Shown: positions 50,601 to 60,966, counted from the stretch's first letter. The stretch is 64,000 nucleotides of DNA from JAYEPK01 sp048569615 (GCA_048569615.1 JBLIRK010000013.1:1-64000); one strand, 5' to 3'. The notes: generated by a model from the letters alone, not told the origin. Translations and numbers: made by a program.

Positions 50601-53403
50601 GGCAGATATTCGATTCAGAGTGGATAACAACGCACCTGTGCTCAATATCCAATTCCCGCTGGACGGGGAATTCATCTTCGGAAACGTCACCCTCAGGGTC
50701 AGCGCAACGGATGTATTCCTCGATAGGGTCGAATACGATATTGACGGTTCGGGCTGGGTCCCGATCAACAGGACCCTTAACTCCTCATTATACGGGGACG
50801 GGGACCATGTGATCAGCTTCAGGGCATTCGACAAGGCAGGGCACATGACGCAGACGTCCTCGGATGTGATCATAGACAACACCAATCCCTACGGTGCGAT
50901 CTCAAATCCGGTCAGGGACCAGTTCCTCGAAGGTATAGCAACATTCACGGTGGTTGCATCGGATATCGTCGGTGTGGACAACGTCAAGATCGAGATCTTC
51001 GGCGAGATCCTCGATATGAACTATAATGCAGGGTCCGGTTTCTACGAGTACAAGACGGATACAAGGATAATACCGGACGGTACCTACGAGTTCAATGTGA
51101 CCGTAACAGACCTATCGGGCAAGATGATCGAACTCGGACCTCTTCGGTTCAACATAGACAATCATTACCCCTCGCTTGTTGTGAACGAGCTTGTGGACGG
51201 AGATATTCTGGAAGGGGATTTTGCCTTCAACGCAAGTGCTTACGACGTGTTCCTCAGCAGCGTGGATTATGAGGTGGATGCAACAGGCTGGATTCCCATA
51301 TCCCAGATCTTGGATACGACCCGGTACGGCGATGGAGCACATGTTATCAAGGTACGGGCGGTCGACAGGTCCGGAAAGACCACGACCTTCGAGTTCGACA
51401 TACTCGTTGACAACGTGGCCCCAACCTGTACCATCAACTCTCCGACGGAGGGTGAGTTCGTAGAAGGGACCATTACGATCAGGGTAACCGCATTCGACCT
51501 GGTCAAGGTTGACTACGTCAAGATACAGGTCTACAACATCGAGGCAAGGGTGCCCTACAACGCGAATACGGGTTACTATGAATACACATCCAATACCATT
51601 ACTTGGGGTTCGGGAGAGGACGGTTTGAGGAACGTTACCGCCACGGTCTATGATCTCACGGGAAAGTCTTTCACATACGGACCGGTGAACTTCAAGGTGG
51701 ACAACAGGCCTCCGACGATAAATATAAACTCACCGCAGGAAGGGGATGTCGTTTCGGGCCTCTTCTTCTTCGACGTGGAAAACGGGGATGTGTTCAAGAA
51801 AGGCACCGAATACAACATCGACGGGGCTTCATGGCAGCCGGTTTCCATCGGATGGAACACAAACCTGGTACCCGACGGCCTTCACGAGGTGACCATAAAA
51901 GCTAGCGACCAGGCAGGACATGTGACCCTGGAGACCATCAACGTCTATGTCGACAACCATGCACCCGAAGTGTCAATAGCGAGCCCCTCCGAGAACGAGT
52001 TCATCGACAACACATACACATTCAGGATCGCTGCTTTCGACCAGGTCGGGGTCACCAAGGTCAGCATGAAGGTGAACAACGAGATCAGGTTCATGTCCTA
52101 CAACACCCAATCCGGTTATTACGAATATCTGATAGATACCAGAACGCTGGTTGACGGCACCTATACCATCAATGCCACGGCCACGGATGTTGCCGGAAGG
52201 TCCGTGACCACACCGAGTCTGCAGTTCAGGATAGACAATGAAGCACCTGACCTTATAGTGGAATCACCGGTCAAGGGGCAGCTGATCAACGGTGTTTTCA
52301 TCGTCAGGGCAAAGACCTTGGACGAGTTCCCGGGGATCGTCAAATATGCCGTTGACGGGACCACATGGTTCGACGTGACAACACCATGGAACACCACAAA
52401 GATCGGTGACGGCCCCCATACCATTACGGTAATGACACAGGACCAGGCCGGACACAGGACCGAGTTCGATGTCGATGTCACCGTGGATAATACAGCACCG
52501 GCGATCTCACAGGCCACCATCACACCGGGACAGGTGCTTTCCGGGGTTCAGACCATTAGGTTCTACGCAGCGGACTCCATCGGCATCAGACAGGTCATGC
52601 TGAAGATCGACAACGAGCAGCAGATAGAGATCTTCAAGGGAGAGAGCGGCCTATATTACGAGTATCTGATCGACACCAGGATCTACGGCGATGGCGATCA
52701 TACCATCACAGTCACAGCCTGGGACAGGGCCGGGAACAGCGACGGGTCCACCTACGGGATCAAATTCGACAATACAGGACCTGAGATATCCCTTGACTAT
52801 TACTGGATCGAAAAGGACCAGGAAGTCCGGATCGGAGAGGTGAAGAAGGGAATGTCGGTTGTTTTCCAGGCTACGGTGACGGACAGGTACTCCAATGTAA
52901 GCGTGGTGATGATAAACATCGACTCCACCGGCTGGAGGGAGATGACCCCTGATTCCAATTCATCAAATCCCAACACCTACGTGCTATTCTGGCCGACGTC
53001 CGGGGCTGAAGGAGGAGCACATGTGTTCCAGATCAGGACGGCAGACAAGCTCGGGAATGAGGCGACGATCTCCGGCCTCATCAATGTAAAGGAATACGAG
53101 AAGAAGACGAACTTCCTGGAATCCTTCACGGACGCTCTCCCTGTCCTCTGGTTCATACTCTTCATCATCCTGCTGATAGCAATATTCGTCCTGGGATATC
53201 TCGGCGTGCTCACCAAGTGGGCCAGGGGAGAAGGGAGGAAGAAGAGGGAGCCCAAGGAAACAGCGGAGGAAGAGGAAGGTCCAAGACAGGATAGGAGAAG
53301 GGACGCCCCCAAGGAAAAACCGAAGAGGGAGAATCCGTTCCGGAGGAAATCCAAGACCGACGAGCCGGTCGAGGACTGGGACAAACAGGTCGAGAACGAT
53401 TGA
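47695..53403 (+). CDS. Giant surface protein with seven alternating Ig-like A/B dyads
   Basis: The 1902-residue protein has an N-terminal signal or anchor (residues about 17-40). GGGAGGG lies seven bases before its ATG. Residues about 45-290 form PPC-like domains (GEDFDLFAYNDYD, DVYLDAGGTYDFDLYSV). Two NEW3-like domains follow (SANPVSKLIAPG..., LTGSPALKAISPG...). Then come 14 Ig-like domains in strict alternation. Type A is about 94 residues with an internal GYYEY and a YDLSGK motif. Type B is about 84 residues with VEYDIDGSGW and a KAGH motif. Both end in a VDN-type junction. A transmembrane helix (residues about 1817-1838) precedes a tail of about 65 residues that is first basic, then acidic, ending KTDEPVEDWDKQVEND. 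It is a rod-like adhesin or spacer by prediction; the binding partner is unknown. Confidence 0.9.
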   Translation: MVFGKKDNKRGLMASKRFLIIGSVVILLGALLVYLPDEVSAETKPGGTLKNDQPARVYTTGWWWSTIPDELTFKVPTKTNHYTAIAVHNRQSGEDFDLFAYNDYDMTQRITSSTKGSNVIDFVVIDGHTYTGAYKYAKVIKFTGQDWTSGIRIESDYHTVAADLFGSDPDADGYLKVGERRYSMFEYHGTSTYDGTLRGDYPLVNMYDVYLDAGGTYDFDLYSVPSGERLSMYLLKGSGNSDDALVSDTSSSSGGSLSFNYQPETSGYYGLCVIDENQGYTSTDNYTVVITSDFSLSANPVSKLIAPGMNASYEISLKSLGVTKDIDLHYRWVDSGGTPIATPAGAVATLGKSKVNTGGVGTEKIYLNVSTSGSFSAGTYYLTVYGNDTGYNGNTRSTKVLLRVSTNPDFFLTGSPALKAISPGSNAVYSLSMETINNYGNNVSLSATVDRGSSNFGFSYSPTQINRSRTSSTLTVTAGSNTPIGIYNISMRGSDGALIRYANVTLRIKEPISIDVISPSLEEIVSGVYTFKVKAGTPDEVKSVKITFGGKMRAAGTLNTYYSISSQTWERSVNTFTFADGLCWLNITAEDYGGGITTFGPRNYTLSNSAPNPIINTPKDRSYVTGTNMPISVNTTSYVISCRFKVDQNAWSPLIRNLNTWTGTYDTTQITDGEHTLTIEAKDSAGLSGESTITIFIDNSKPTSNINSPIDGQYIEGSYTFRVVATDTVGVNHVDINIFGKNITLPYNPITSSYEYTVATSTKPDGIYSVYAVAYDNVNQSKKSEIVIFSIDNNAPSLNIVKPIDEEIIGGNYTLTVTSSDFFLNSVKYRIDSMGWQSFNGVEPTWSKVLNTKNLTDGRHLLTVRSVDNLSHVTEQSIDIIVDNTNPTCNMVSPFTDQFLAGVYTFKVSASDTVGIDKVDLNIFSDTVQTTFNRQTGYYEYQINTLTVPDGIYTVTSFAYDLSGKVTASADIRFRVDNNAPVLNIQFPLDGEFIFGNVTLRVSATDVFLDRVEYDIDGSGWVPINRTLNSSLYGDGDHVISFRAFDKAGHMTQTSSDVIIDNTNPYGAISNPVRDQFLEGIATFTVVASDIVGVDNVKIEIFGEILDMNYNAGSGFYEYKTDTRIIPDGTYEFNVTVTDLSGKMIELGPLRFNIDNHYPSLVVNELVDGDILEGDFAFNASAYDVFLSSVDYEVDATGWIPISQILDTTRYGDGAHVIKVRAVDRSGKTTTFEFDILVDNVAPTCTINSPTEGEFVEGTITIRVTAFDLVKVDYVKIQVYNIEARVPYNANTGYYEYTSNTITWGSGEDGLRNVTATVYDLTGKSFTYGPVNFKVDNRPPTININSPQEGDVVSGLFFFDVENGDVFKKGTEYNIDGASWQPVSIGWNTNLVPDGLHEVTIKASDQAGHVTLETINVYVDNHAPEVSIASPSENEFIDNTYTFRIAAFDQVGVTKVSMKVNNEIRFMSYNTQSGYYEYLIDTRTLVDGTYTINATATDVAGRSVTTPSLQFRIDNEAPDLIVESPVKGQLINGVFIVRAKTLDEFPGIVKYAVDGTTWFDVTTPWNTTKIGDGPHTITVMTQDQAGHRTEFDVDVTVDNTAPAISQATITPGQVLSGVQTIRFYAADSIGIRQVMLKIDNEQQIEIFKGESGLYYEYLIDTRIYGDGDHTITVTAWDRAGNSDGSTYGIKFDNTGPEISLDYYWIEKDQEVRIGEVKKGMSVVFQATVTDRYSNVSVVMINIDSTGWREMTPDSNSSNPNTYVLFWPTSGAEGGAHVFQIRTADKLGNEATISGLINVKEYEKKTNFLESFTDALPVLWFILFIILLIAIFVLGYLGVLTKWARGEGRKKREPKETAEEEEGPRQDRRRDAPKEKPKRENPFRRKSKTDEPVEDWDKQVEND

Positions 53404-53504
53404 TGTCAAATTCGAAAGGGCAGATAGTAATTGATATCTGTGATCCCCTGGTCCAGCATTGGCTCCGTCGGCAATCAGGACAAGTGTAAGAGCGGTGATA
53501 AATC

Positions 53505-53512
53505 TTTATTTA
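53505..53512 (+). promoter_or_regulatory. TATA box (TTTATTTA) for the 53575 gene
   Basis: TTTATTTA fits the archaeal consensus. A start near 53535 gives a leader of about 40 bases carrying GGGAGG at 53562-53567. This is the only clear element in the 171-base gap between the two giant genes and suggests independent transcription. Confidence 0.55.
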
Positions 53513-53574
53513 TCCATGTAATGTAATACACGCCGAAAGGGATAGCAATCTATCTAGTAGCGGGAGGCATGAAG

Positions 53575-56500
53575 ATGCGGAAAAAGAATGATAGTTTTTG
53601 GTCGGGAGCTGACTTTATACGAAAGGCCGTGGCATTGTCCACCGTGCTTTTCCTTATCGGGACATTGTTGGTTATGGTCCCGGAAGAGGCTTTGGCGGAG
53701 ACAAGACCCGGGGGAACCCTGGAAAATGATACTCCGGCAAGGGTTTACACGACGGGATGGTGGTGGAGCACGATACCGGATGAGCTCTCCTTCAAGGTAC
53801 CTTCAAAAACGAACCACTACACCGCAGTGGCGATAGTCAACCAGCAATCGGGGGAGGATTTCGATCTCTTTGCCTACAATGATTACGGTATGTCGCAGGG
53901 GATCGCTTCTTCCACACAGGGGAGCAATGCAATTGATTTCGTCGTGATAGATGGTCATACATATACTGGCAACTACAAATATGCCAAGGTCATCAAGTTC
54001 ACGGGGCAGGATTGGACCTCCGGGATCAGGATCGAATCCGACTACCATACGGTCGCCGCCGACCTGTTCGGATCGGATCCCGATGCGGACGGTTACCTCG
54101 AGATAGGGGAGAGGAGGTATTCCATGTTCGAGTACCACGGGTCCTCCACCTATGACGGAACATTGAGGGGGGATTACCCGCTGGTGAACATGTATGATGT
54201 CTATCTTGATGCGGGAGGGATCTACGATTTCGATATCTACAACGTTCCCACCGGTCAGGCATTATCTATGTATCTCTTCAAGGGCTCCGGGAATTCCGAT
54301 GATGCGCTGCTTACTGACTCGGCCACCGCTGCGGGACCCCTCAGCTTCACCTATCAACCTGAGGCTTCAGGTTATTACGGCCTCTGCGTGATCGACGACA
54401 ATCCAACCACTGGATACTCCAGCATCTCCAACTACACCGTTTTGATCACCTCCGATTTCGAGATGAATGCTGATCCCACATCCCGGCTGATAGCGCCGGG
54501 AATGAACACATCATTTGCCATCGATGTGGAATCACTCGGCATTACCAAGGATTTCGACCTGCATTACAGATGGCAGAATTCGGGTGGTGCCAATGTATCC
54601 ACCCCTGCCGGTGCAGTGGCATCTCTCAGCAATACCACGGCGAACACCGGAGGAGTTGGGACCAAACGCGTCTACCTCAATGTGTCCACAACCACATCCA
54701 TGACTGCGGGAACTTACTATCTGGCAGTATACGGGAACGATACGGGCTATAATGGTGGTTCGAAAAAGGTCAGCGTATTGCTCAAGGTTTCCACCAATCC
54801 TGACTTCTTCCTTAAGGCGGAACCAGCCAATAAGGTTGTATCCCCCGGAACGGCAGCTCTTTACACGATAGGTATGGACACCATAAACAACTTCGGAAAC
54901 AATGTCAGCCTCAGTGCCAGCGTGGACAGGAATCCTACGAGTTTCAACTTCAGCTTCTCTCCGGCCTCGATTAACAAGAGCAGCTCTAATTCCACCGCCA
55001 CCGTGAATACCCTCTCCTCCACACCGGTCGGAAATTACAATATCACCATTCGGGGATACGACGGCTCGCTGACAAGATACGCCAATGTGACCATCAGGGT
55101 GAAGGAGCCCATTTCAATAGATATTATCTCTCCGTCATTGGACGAGATCGTCTCGGGAGTGTACAATTTCAGGGTAAAGGCCGGAACCCCGGCCGAAGTC
55201 AAATCGGTGAAGATCACTTACGGCGGGAAGATGAGGGCTGCAGGGACGTTGAACACCTACTACAGCTCTTCAAGCCAGACATGGGAAAGGACCGTGAACA
55301 CCTATACCTACGCGGACGGCCTCTGCTGGCTCAATATCACGGCAGAGGACTACGGCGGAGGCGTCACCACCTTCGGTCCGAGGAATTTTACCTTGTCCAA
55401 TTCTGCTCCTAACCCGATCATCAACACCCCCAAGGACCGTTCATACGTCACAGGGAGCTCCATGCCGATTTCCGTCAATACCACCTCCTATGTCATTTCC
55501 TGCCGGTTCAGGGTGGATCAGAATGCCTGGACCCCCCTGATAAGGAGCGGAAACACATGGACGGGCACCTACGATACCACGCTTATCACCGACGGGTCCC
55601 ATTCTCTGACCATAGAAGCGAAGGATTCGGCGGGTTTGACGGGGGAAACAACGGTTACGATATTCGTGGACAACAACAATCCGACGTGCAACATGAACTC
55701 ACCCATTTCGGGACAGTACATCGAGGGGACCTACACATTCAGAGTTGTTGCCACAGATACCGTGGGTGTAAAGAATGTGGATATCAACATATTCGGGGAG
55801 AACGTAACATTGCCCTACAACCCTGTAACCTCCTCGTACGAATATACCTTGACAACGACAACCAAGACCGATGGTATCTACCAGGTTTCCGCGACCGCTT
55901 ATGACTATGTTGGGCACTCTAAAACAAGCCCGGTGGTGACTTTCAACATCGACAACAACGATCCATCATTGGAAATTAAAAAACCCATAGATGACGAGAT
56001 CATCGGAGGTCAATACAACGTGCAAGTCACGTCAAGCGACACCTTCATGAGCAAGGTCGAATACATGATAGACTCGGCCGGATGGCAGGCAATGAACGGG
56101 ATCCAGCCGAATTACTATGTTCTTCTGAACACCACTGCGCTCACAGACGGTGCCCACAAGCTAACTGTCCGGGCCCTGGACAACCTGTCGCATAAAACGG
56201 AGCAGGCCATCGATTTCACCGTGGACAACCACGCTCCAACATGCAACGTCGTATCCCCGTTCCAGGGTGCTTTCATCAGCGGAGTTCACACGTTCAAGGT
56301 TTCCTCGTCGGACACCGTTGGTATAGACACCGTGATCCTATCCGTCTTCGACGAGGAATACGATACCTCGTACAACAGGCAAACAGGGTACTACGAATAC
56401 CAGATCAACACACTCATACTCACCGACGGGACATATTCAGTTCATGCTATGTCAACGGACCTTTCGGGAAAAACAAAAAACAGCACCCAGATATCCTTCA

Positions 56501-59500
56501 AGGTCGACAACGAGGCTCCCCTGATGACCGTGAACGGCCTCCAGACCAATGACTACATCTCGGGCGACATACTGCTCAACGTGACCGTTTCGGACGCATT
56601 CCTGAGGGATGTCAGGTACTCCATTGACGGAGGAGACTGGAGGATGATTAATTCCACCTGGAGGACCACTCAGATCCAGGACGGAAAGCACACCCTCAGG
56701 ATCCAGGCCAGGGACCTGGCCGGCCATTCGACCACGCAGTCCCTCGACCTTATTGTCGACAACCACCTGCCCGTCTGTGCTGTGAACGCACCCGTGGCAA
56801 ATGAGTTCATAGACGGTGCATACACCTTCAAGATATCAGCATCGGATTCCGTGGGCATAGAAAGGGTGGAGATACAGGTTTTCAGCAACAATTTCTCAAC
56901 CACATACTCCTCCGCCTCCGGTTACTACGAATTCACCACCGATACTTCCATTCGACAGGATAGGAACTACAGCTGCTATGCCATCGTTTACGACAAGAGC
57001 GGAAAAAGGAACACCTCCGTATCGGTGAGCTTCCAGATCGACAACAACGCACCTGTCCTCAGGGTCTATTACCCTATGGAGGGCGGCTATCTGGAAGGGA
57101 ACGTTACCATGAACGTTTCCGCAACGGATGTTTTCCTGGACAAGGTGGAGTACAGGGTGGACGGCTCCGGTTGGGTTCCGGTAAGTACCGTGCTCGACAC
57201 CAGGACCTTCGGGGACGGCTCCCACACGATATCGTTCAGGGCGCTCGACCTTTCCGGACGGATATCCACAACGAATGTTGGGGTCAAATTCGACAACAAC
57301 GTACCCACCGGCTCTATAACCACTCCGGCCCAGGGACAGTATGTCGAGGGAGTGGGCGGATTTACCGCACTCGCATCCGATAATGTTGGTATAAGGAAGG
57401 TGCAGATAGAGATATTCGGGTCCACTCTTGATATGAGCTACAACTCCAATACGGGAAATTACGAATACAAGACCGATACGAGGCTCATCGCCGATGGAAC
57501 GTATACGATGTATGTGAGCATCGAAGACCTCTCGGGGAAGAAGCTCAGACTTGGACCTAGGCAATTCCATATCGACAACAATGCCCCGGTACTCAGGGTG
57601 ATCTCCCCCCTATCAGGAGATTATCTTGAGGATGAAGTGGACCTTCGGGTCAATGCAACCGATGTTTTCCTGGACAAGGTTGAATACGATGTTGACGGAA
57701 CGGGCTGGACATCGATCTCTACTCCCTTGAACACCACCCTTTTCGGGGACGGGGACCATAGGATAAACATCAGAGCGGTGGACAAAGCGGGACATGTGAC
57801 AAGCTCCTTCGTGGACATCATAATCGACAATACGCTCCCGACCGGCAATATCGGCTCCCCTGCAACGAACCAGTACATTGAGGGAACCTACATTTTCACA
57901 GCCTTGGCATCGGATATTGTCGGCATAGATAAGGTGCAGATAACGGTCTTCAACTTCACCTTCGACATGAACTACAATTCGGGAACGGGAAGCTACGAGT
58001 ACAGGACCGACACGCGATTGATGAAGGACGGGACCTATCTGCTCTATATCGACATATTCGATCTTTCGGGAAAGACCATCAAGCTTGGCCCCCGGTTCTT
58101 CTATATAGATAATAATGCGCCGGTGATGACCATAATATATCCTTCCGCCGGGGAATATCTCGAAGGAGAGGAGAGGATACTTGCGAACGTGACCGACGCG
58201 TTCCTCGACAAGGTGGAATACAATATAGATGAAACGGGATGGGTTCCGATCAACACAACGCTGAATACGACATTGTTCTCCGACGGCAAGCACAGGATAG
58301 TCATCCGATCCCTAGACAAGGCGGGTCATTCCATCACTGCAAGCCTGGAAGTCATAATCGACAATACACACCCCTACGGCGCCATTAACTCACCTGCCAA
58401 TTCCCAGTTCATTGGTGGGATCTACGTCTTCCAGGCGGTAGCGTCCGACATCGTGGGCGTCAAGGATGTCGTAATAGAGGTATTCAATTCCACACTGGAC
58501 ATGAATTACAATTCGGGATCGGGATATTATGAGTTCTCGACGGACACATCACTCAGACCCGACGGGAATTATACCGTATTCGTTCATGTGACCGACCTCT
58601 CGGGGAAGATCACCATGGTGGGACCGAGATACTTCCAGATCGACAACAACTATCCGGACCTGGAGGTTTACCAGTTGAACGATGATGATATCCTGTCGGG
58701 GGTACTGGTTTTCAACTACTCAGCTGCCGATGAGTTCCTGAAATCCGTTGAATACCAGATAGATAATACGGGGTGGCAGGGCATCGATACGCCATTCGAT
58801 ACTGCCAAGGTTTCCGATGGGGCCCACAATATCAGGATCCGTGCCGTTGATTGGTCCGGTAAGGTAAGCAATGTGAATTTCGAGGTCAGGGTCGACAATC
58901 TGAAACCCACCTGCACGATCAATTCACCGGTTGAAGGCGAGTTCGTTGAAGGGATCGTGACCATAAGGGTAAGCGCCTTCGATGTCGTCGGCATCGATTA
59001 CGTTCTGATCAGGGTATACACTCTTGAGGCCAGGGTGCCCTACAATACCCAGACCGGATATTACGAGTACACCTCAAATACGATCACCTGGGGCTCCGGC
59101 GAGGACGGGGTGAGGAACGTAACGGCCACGGCATACGATCTCACGGGCAAGTCCTATTCCTACGGTCCCGTGAACTTCAATGTTGACAACAGACCTCCTA
59201 CCATCAACATCAAATCCCCCAAGGAAGGAGAGATCGTTTCGGGACTGTTCTTCTTCGATGTAGTGAACGGTGACGTTTTCAAGAAGGGGACCGAATACAA
59301 CATAGACGGATCATCATGGCTGCCGGTCTCCATAGGCTGGAACACGAATCTGGTACAGGACGGGCTCCACGAGATTACCATCAAGGCCACAGACCAGGCA
59401 GGACATGTTACACTGGAGACCATTTACGTTTACGTCGATAACCATGCTCCGGTGGTTTCATTGGCAAGCCCCGTCGATAACGAGTTCGTGGAGGGCGCAT

Positions 59501-60915
59501 ACATTTTCAAGGTCTCCGCCTCGGATGAGGTGGGCATCCATAGCGTGATCATGAAGGTGGCGGGACAAACCAGGCCCCTGTCCTTCAACATGCAGTCCGG
59601 TTACTACGAGTACCTTCTGGACACACGGACCCTCGCAGATGGAAACTACGAGATAAACGCCACCGCAACTGATCTGTTCGGAAGGAAGGTGACCACCCCC
59701 ACCCTTGGTTTCAGGGTGGATAACGAAGATCCTGAGCTGATAGTTGAATCCCCCATAAAAGGTCAGCTCATAAGCGGGGTATTCGTTATCAGAGCAAGGG
59801 GAATGGATGAATTCCCGGGTGTTGTCAGGTATGCTGTGGACGGGACGACATGGTTCGATGTCAACACACCCTGGAATACCACAAAGATCGGTGACGGCCC
59901 TCACATCATAACCGTGATGACCCAGGACCAGGCCGGGCACAGGACCGAGTTCAAGGTGGATGTGCTGGTCGACAATACTGCACCGACGGTATCCCAGGCC
60001 TCCATCACACCGGGAGAATCCGTCAACGGGATCAAACTGCTGAGATTCTACGTGGTCGATTCGATCGGTATAGAGCACGTGATGATAATTCTCAATGAAG
60101 GAACGGATCACGAAAGCTCCGAGTTCGAGATATTCAGGGGAGAAGGCGGGCTTTACTATGAACATCTGCTTGATACCGTGATACTGGGTGACGGTGACCA
60201 TACCATCTCGGTCACGGCCCTGGACAGAGCCGATAACAGCGAGAAGGCAATATACGGCATAAGGGTGGACAATACCGGACCCCGGATATCCCTGGATTAC
60301 TACTGGATCGAGGGTGATAATGAGGTGAGGATAGGAGATGTGAAGGAGGGGACCTCAGTGGTCTTCGAGGCCACTGTCACGGACCCGTCGGGTGTGGGTG
60401 TGGTCCTGATAAACATCGATTCCTCCGGCTGGAGAGAAATGGCGCCGGATTCCAACACATCGAACCCGAACAAGTTCGTCCTGTTCTGGCCAACCTCCGG
60501 AACCCAGGGAGGCTCCCACATATTCCAGATCAGGACGGCTGACAAGCTCGGTAACGAGGCCACAACATCGGGTCTGATAAATATCAGGGAGAAGGAGAAG
60601 AAGACATCCTTCGTGGATTCATTCACCGGCGTGCTTCCCATCCTGTGGTTCTTCCTCTTCATCATCATTCTGATAGCGATAGTGGTTCTTGCCTACTTCG
60701 GAATCCTGGTCCGCCTGGCAAGGGGAGATCTCTGGAAGAAGAAGGAGGAGCAGCCCGCGCAGGAGGAGCTTCCCGAGAGGAAGGGAAGGGAGCCCCCGGC
60801 GAACAGGGAACCCCCCGTGAAGAAGGAGCGAGCGAAGCCCTCAAACCCCTTCAAGAGAACACCCAAGACCGATGAGAAAGTGGAGAACTGGGATGATAAG
60901 GTGGTAAACGAGTGA
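53575..60915 (+). CDS. Giant surface protein with ten alternating Ig-like A/B dyads, paralogue of the 47695 protein
   Basis: The 2446-residue protein is a tandem paralogue of its neighbour with the same order: signal or anchor, PPC-like domains, two NEW3-like domains, Ig-like dyads, one transmembrane helix (residues about 2356-2380) and a short charged tail ending KTDEKVENWDDKVVNE. It has ten A/B dyads against seven, which accounts for nearly all of the 544-residue difference. ATG 53575 is preferred to 53569 because GGGAGG at 53562 is seven bases before the former and one base before the latter. N-terminal DNA is up to about 93 percent identical to the paralogue over 60-base stretches. No enzyme motif is visible. 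A long, flexible surface rod is the simplest reading. Confidence 0.9.
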   Translation: MRKKNDSFWSGADFIRKAVALSTVLFLIGTLLVMVPEEALAETRPGGTLENDTPARVYTTGWWWSTIPDELSFKVPSKTNHYTAVAIVNQQSGEDFDLFAYNDYGMSQGIASSTQGSNAIDFVVIDGHTYTGNYKYAKVIKFTGQDWTSGIRIESDYHTVAADLFGSDPDADGYLEIGERRYSMFEYHGSSTYDGTLRGDYPLVNMYDVYLDAGGIYDFDIYNVPTGQALSMYLFKGSGNSDDALLTDSATAAGPLSFTYQPEASGYYGLCVIDDNPTTGYSSISNYTVLITSDFEMNADPTSRLIAPGMNTSFAIDVESLGITKDFDLHYRWQNSGGANVSTPAGAVASLSNTTANTGGVGTKRVYLNVSTTTSMTAGTYYLAVYGNDTGYNGGSKKVSVLLKVSTNPDFFLKAEPANKVVSPGTAALYTIGMDTINNFGNNVSLSASVDRNPTSFNFSFSPASINKSSSNSTATVNTLSSTPVGNYNITIRGYDGSLTRYANVTIRVKEPISIDIISPSLDEIVSGVYNFRVKAGTPAEVKSVKITYGGKMRAAGTLNTYYSSSSQTWERTVNTYTYADGLCWLNITAEDYGGGVTTFGPRNFTLSNSAPNPIINTPKDRSYVTGSSMPISVNTTSYVISCRFRVDQNAWTPLIRSGNTWTGTYDTTLITDGSHSLTIEAKDSAGLTGETTVTIFVDNNNPTCNMNSPISGQYIEGTYTFRVVATDTVGVKNVDINIFGENVTLPYNPVTSSYEYTLTTTTKTDGIYQVSATAYDYVGHSKTSPVVTFNIDNNDPSLEIKKPIDDEIIGGQYNVQVTSSDTFMSKVEYMIDSAGWQAMNGIQPNYYVLLNTTALTDGAHKLTVRALDNLSHKTEQAIDFTVDNHAPTCNVVSPFQGAFISGVHTFKVSSSDTVGIDTVILSVFDEEYDTSYNRQTGYYEYQINTLILTDGTYSVHAMSTDLSGKTKNSTQISFKVDNEAPLMTVNGLQTNDYISGDILLNVTVSDAFLRDVRYSIDGGDWRMINSTWRTTQIQDGKHTLRIQARDLAGHSTTQSLDLIVDNHLPVCAVNAPVANEFIDGAYTFKISASDSVGIERVEIQVFSNNFSTTYSSASGYYEFTTDTSIRQDRNYSCYAIVYDKSGKRNTSVSVSFQIDNNAPVLRVYYPMEGGYLEGNVTMNVSATDVFLDKVEYRVDGSGWVPVSTVLDTRTFGDGSHTISFRALDLSGRISTTNVGVKFDNNVPTGSITTPAQGQYVEGVGGFTALASDNVGIRKVQIEIFGSTLDMSYNSNTGNYEYKTDTRLIADGTYTMYVSIEDLSGKKLRLGPRQFHIDNNAPVLRVISPLSGDYLEDEVDLRVNATDVFLDKVEYDVDGTGWTSISTPLNTTLFGDGDHRINIRAVDKAGHVTSSFVDIIIDNTLPTGNIGSPATNQYIEGTYIFTALASDIVGIDKVQITVFNFTFDMNYNSGTGSYEYRTDTRLMKDGTYLLYIDIFDLSGKTIKLGPRFFYIDNNAPVMTIIYPSAGEYLEGEERILANVTDAFLDKVEYNIDETGWVPINTTLNTTLFSDGKHRIVIRSLDKAGHSITASLEVIIDNTHPYGAINSPANSQFIGGIYVFQAVASDIVGVKDVVIEVFNSTLDMNYNSGSGYYEFSTDTSLRPDGNYTVFVHVTDLSGKITMVGPRYFQIDNNYPDLEVYQLNDDDILSGVLVFNYSAADEFLKSVEYQIDNTGWQGIDTPFDTAKVSDGAHNIRIRAVDWSGKVSNVNFEVRVDNLKPTCTINSPVEGEFVEGIVTIRVSAFDVVGIDYVLIRVYTLEARVPYNTQTGYYEYTSNTITWGSGEDGVRNVTATAYDLTGKSYSYGPVNFNVDNRPPTINIKSPKEGEIVSGLFFFDVVNGDVFKKGTEYNIDGSSWLPVSIGWNTNLVQDGLHEITIKATDQAGHVTLETIYVYVDNHAPVVSLASPVDNEFVEGAYIFKVSASDEVGIHSVIMKVAGQTRPLSFNMQSGYYEYLLDTRTLADGNYEINATATDLFGRKVTTPTLGFRVDNEDPELIVESPIKGQLISGVFVIRARGMDEFPGVVRYAVDGTTWFDVNTPWNTTKIGDGPHIITVMTQDQAGHRTEFKVDVLVDNTAPTVSQASITPGESVNGIKLLRFYVVDSIGIEHVMIILNEGTDHESSEFEIFRGEGGLYYEHLLDTVILGDGDHTISVTALDRADNSEKAIYGIRVDNTGPRISLDYYWIEGDNEVRIGDVKEGTSVVFEATVTDPSGVGVVLINIDSSGWREMAPDSNTSNPNKFVLFWPTSGTQGGSHIFQIRTADKLGNEATTSGLINIREKEKKTSFVDSFTGVLPILWFFLFIIILIAIVVLAYFGILVRLARGDLWKKKEEQPAQEELPERKGREPPANREPPVKKERAKPSNPFKRTPKTDEKVENWDDKVVNE

Positions 60916-60966
60916 AATATCATAATATGCGAATCATCCGCAAAAATTCATAAAGGAATAATTACA

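Noticed and set aside
47695..60915. CRISPR-like or satellite repeat in the Ig giants
   Set aside because: The periodicity is a protein-domain period of about 280 and 534 bases with diverged DNA; there are no short identical direct repeats with unique spacers.
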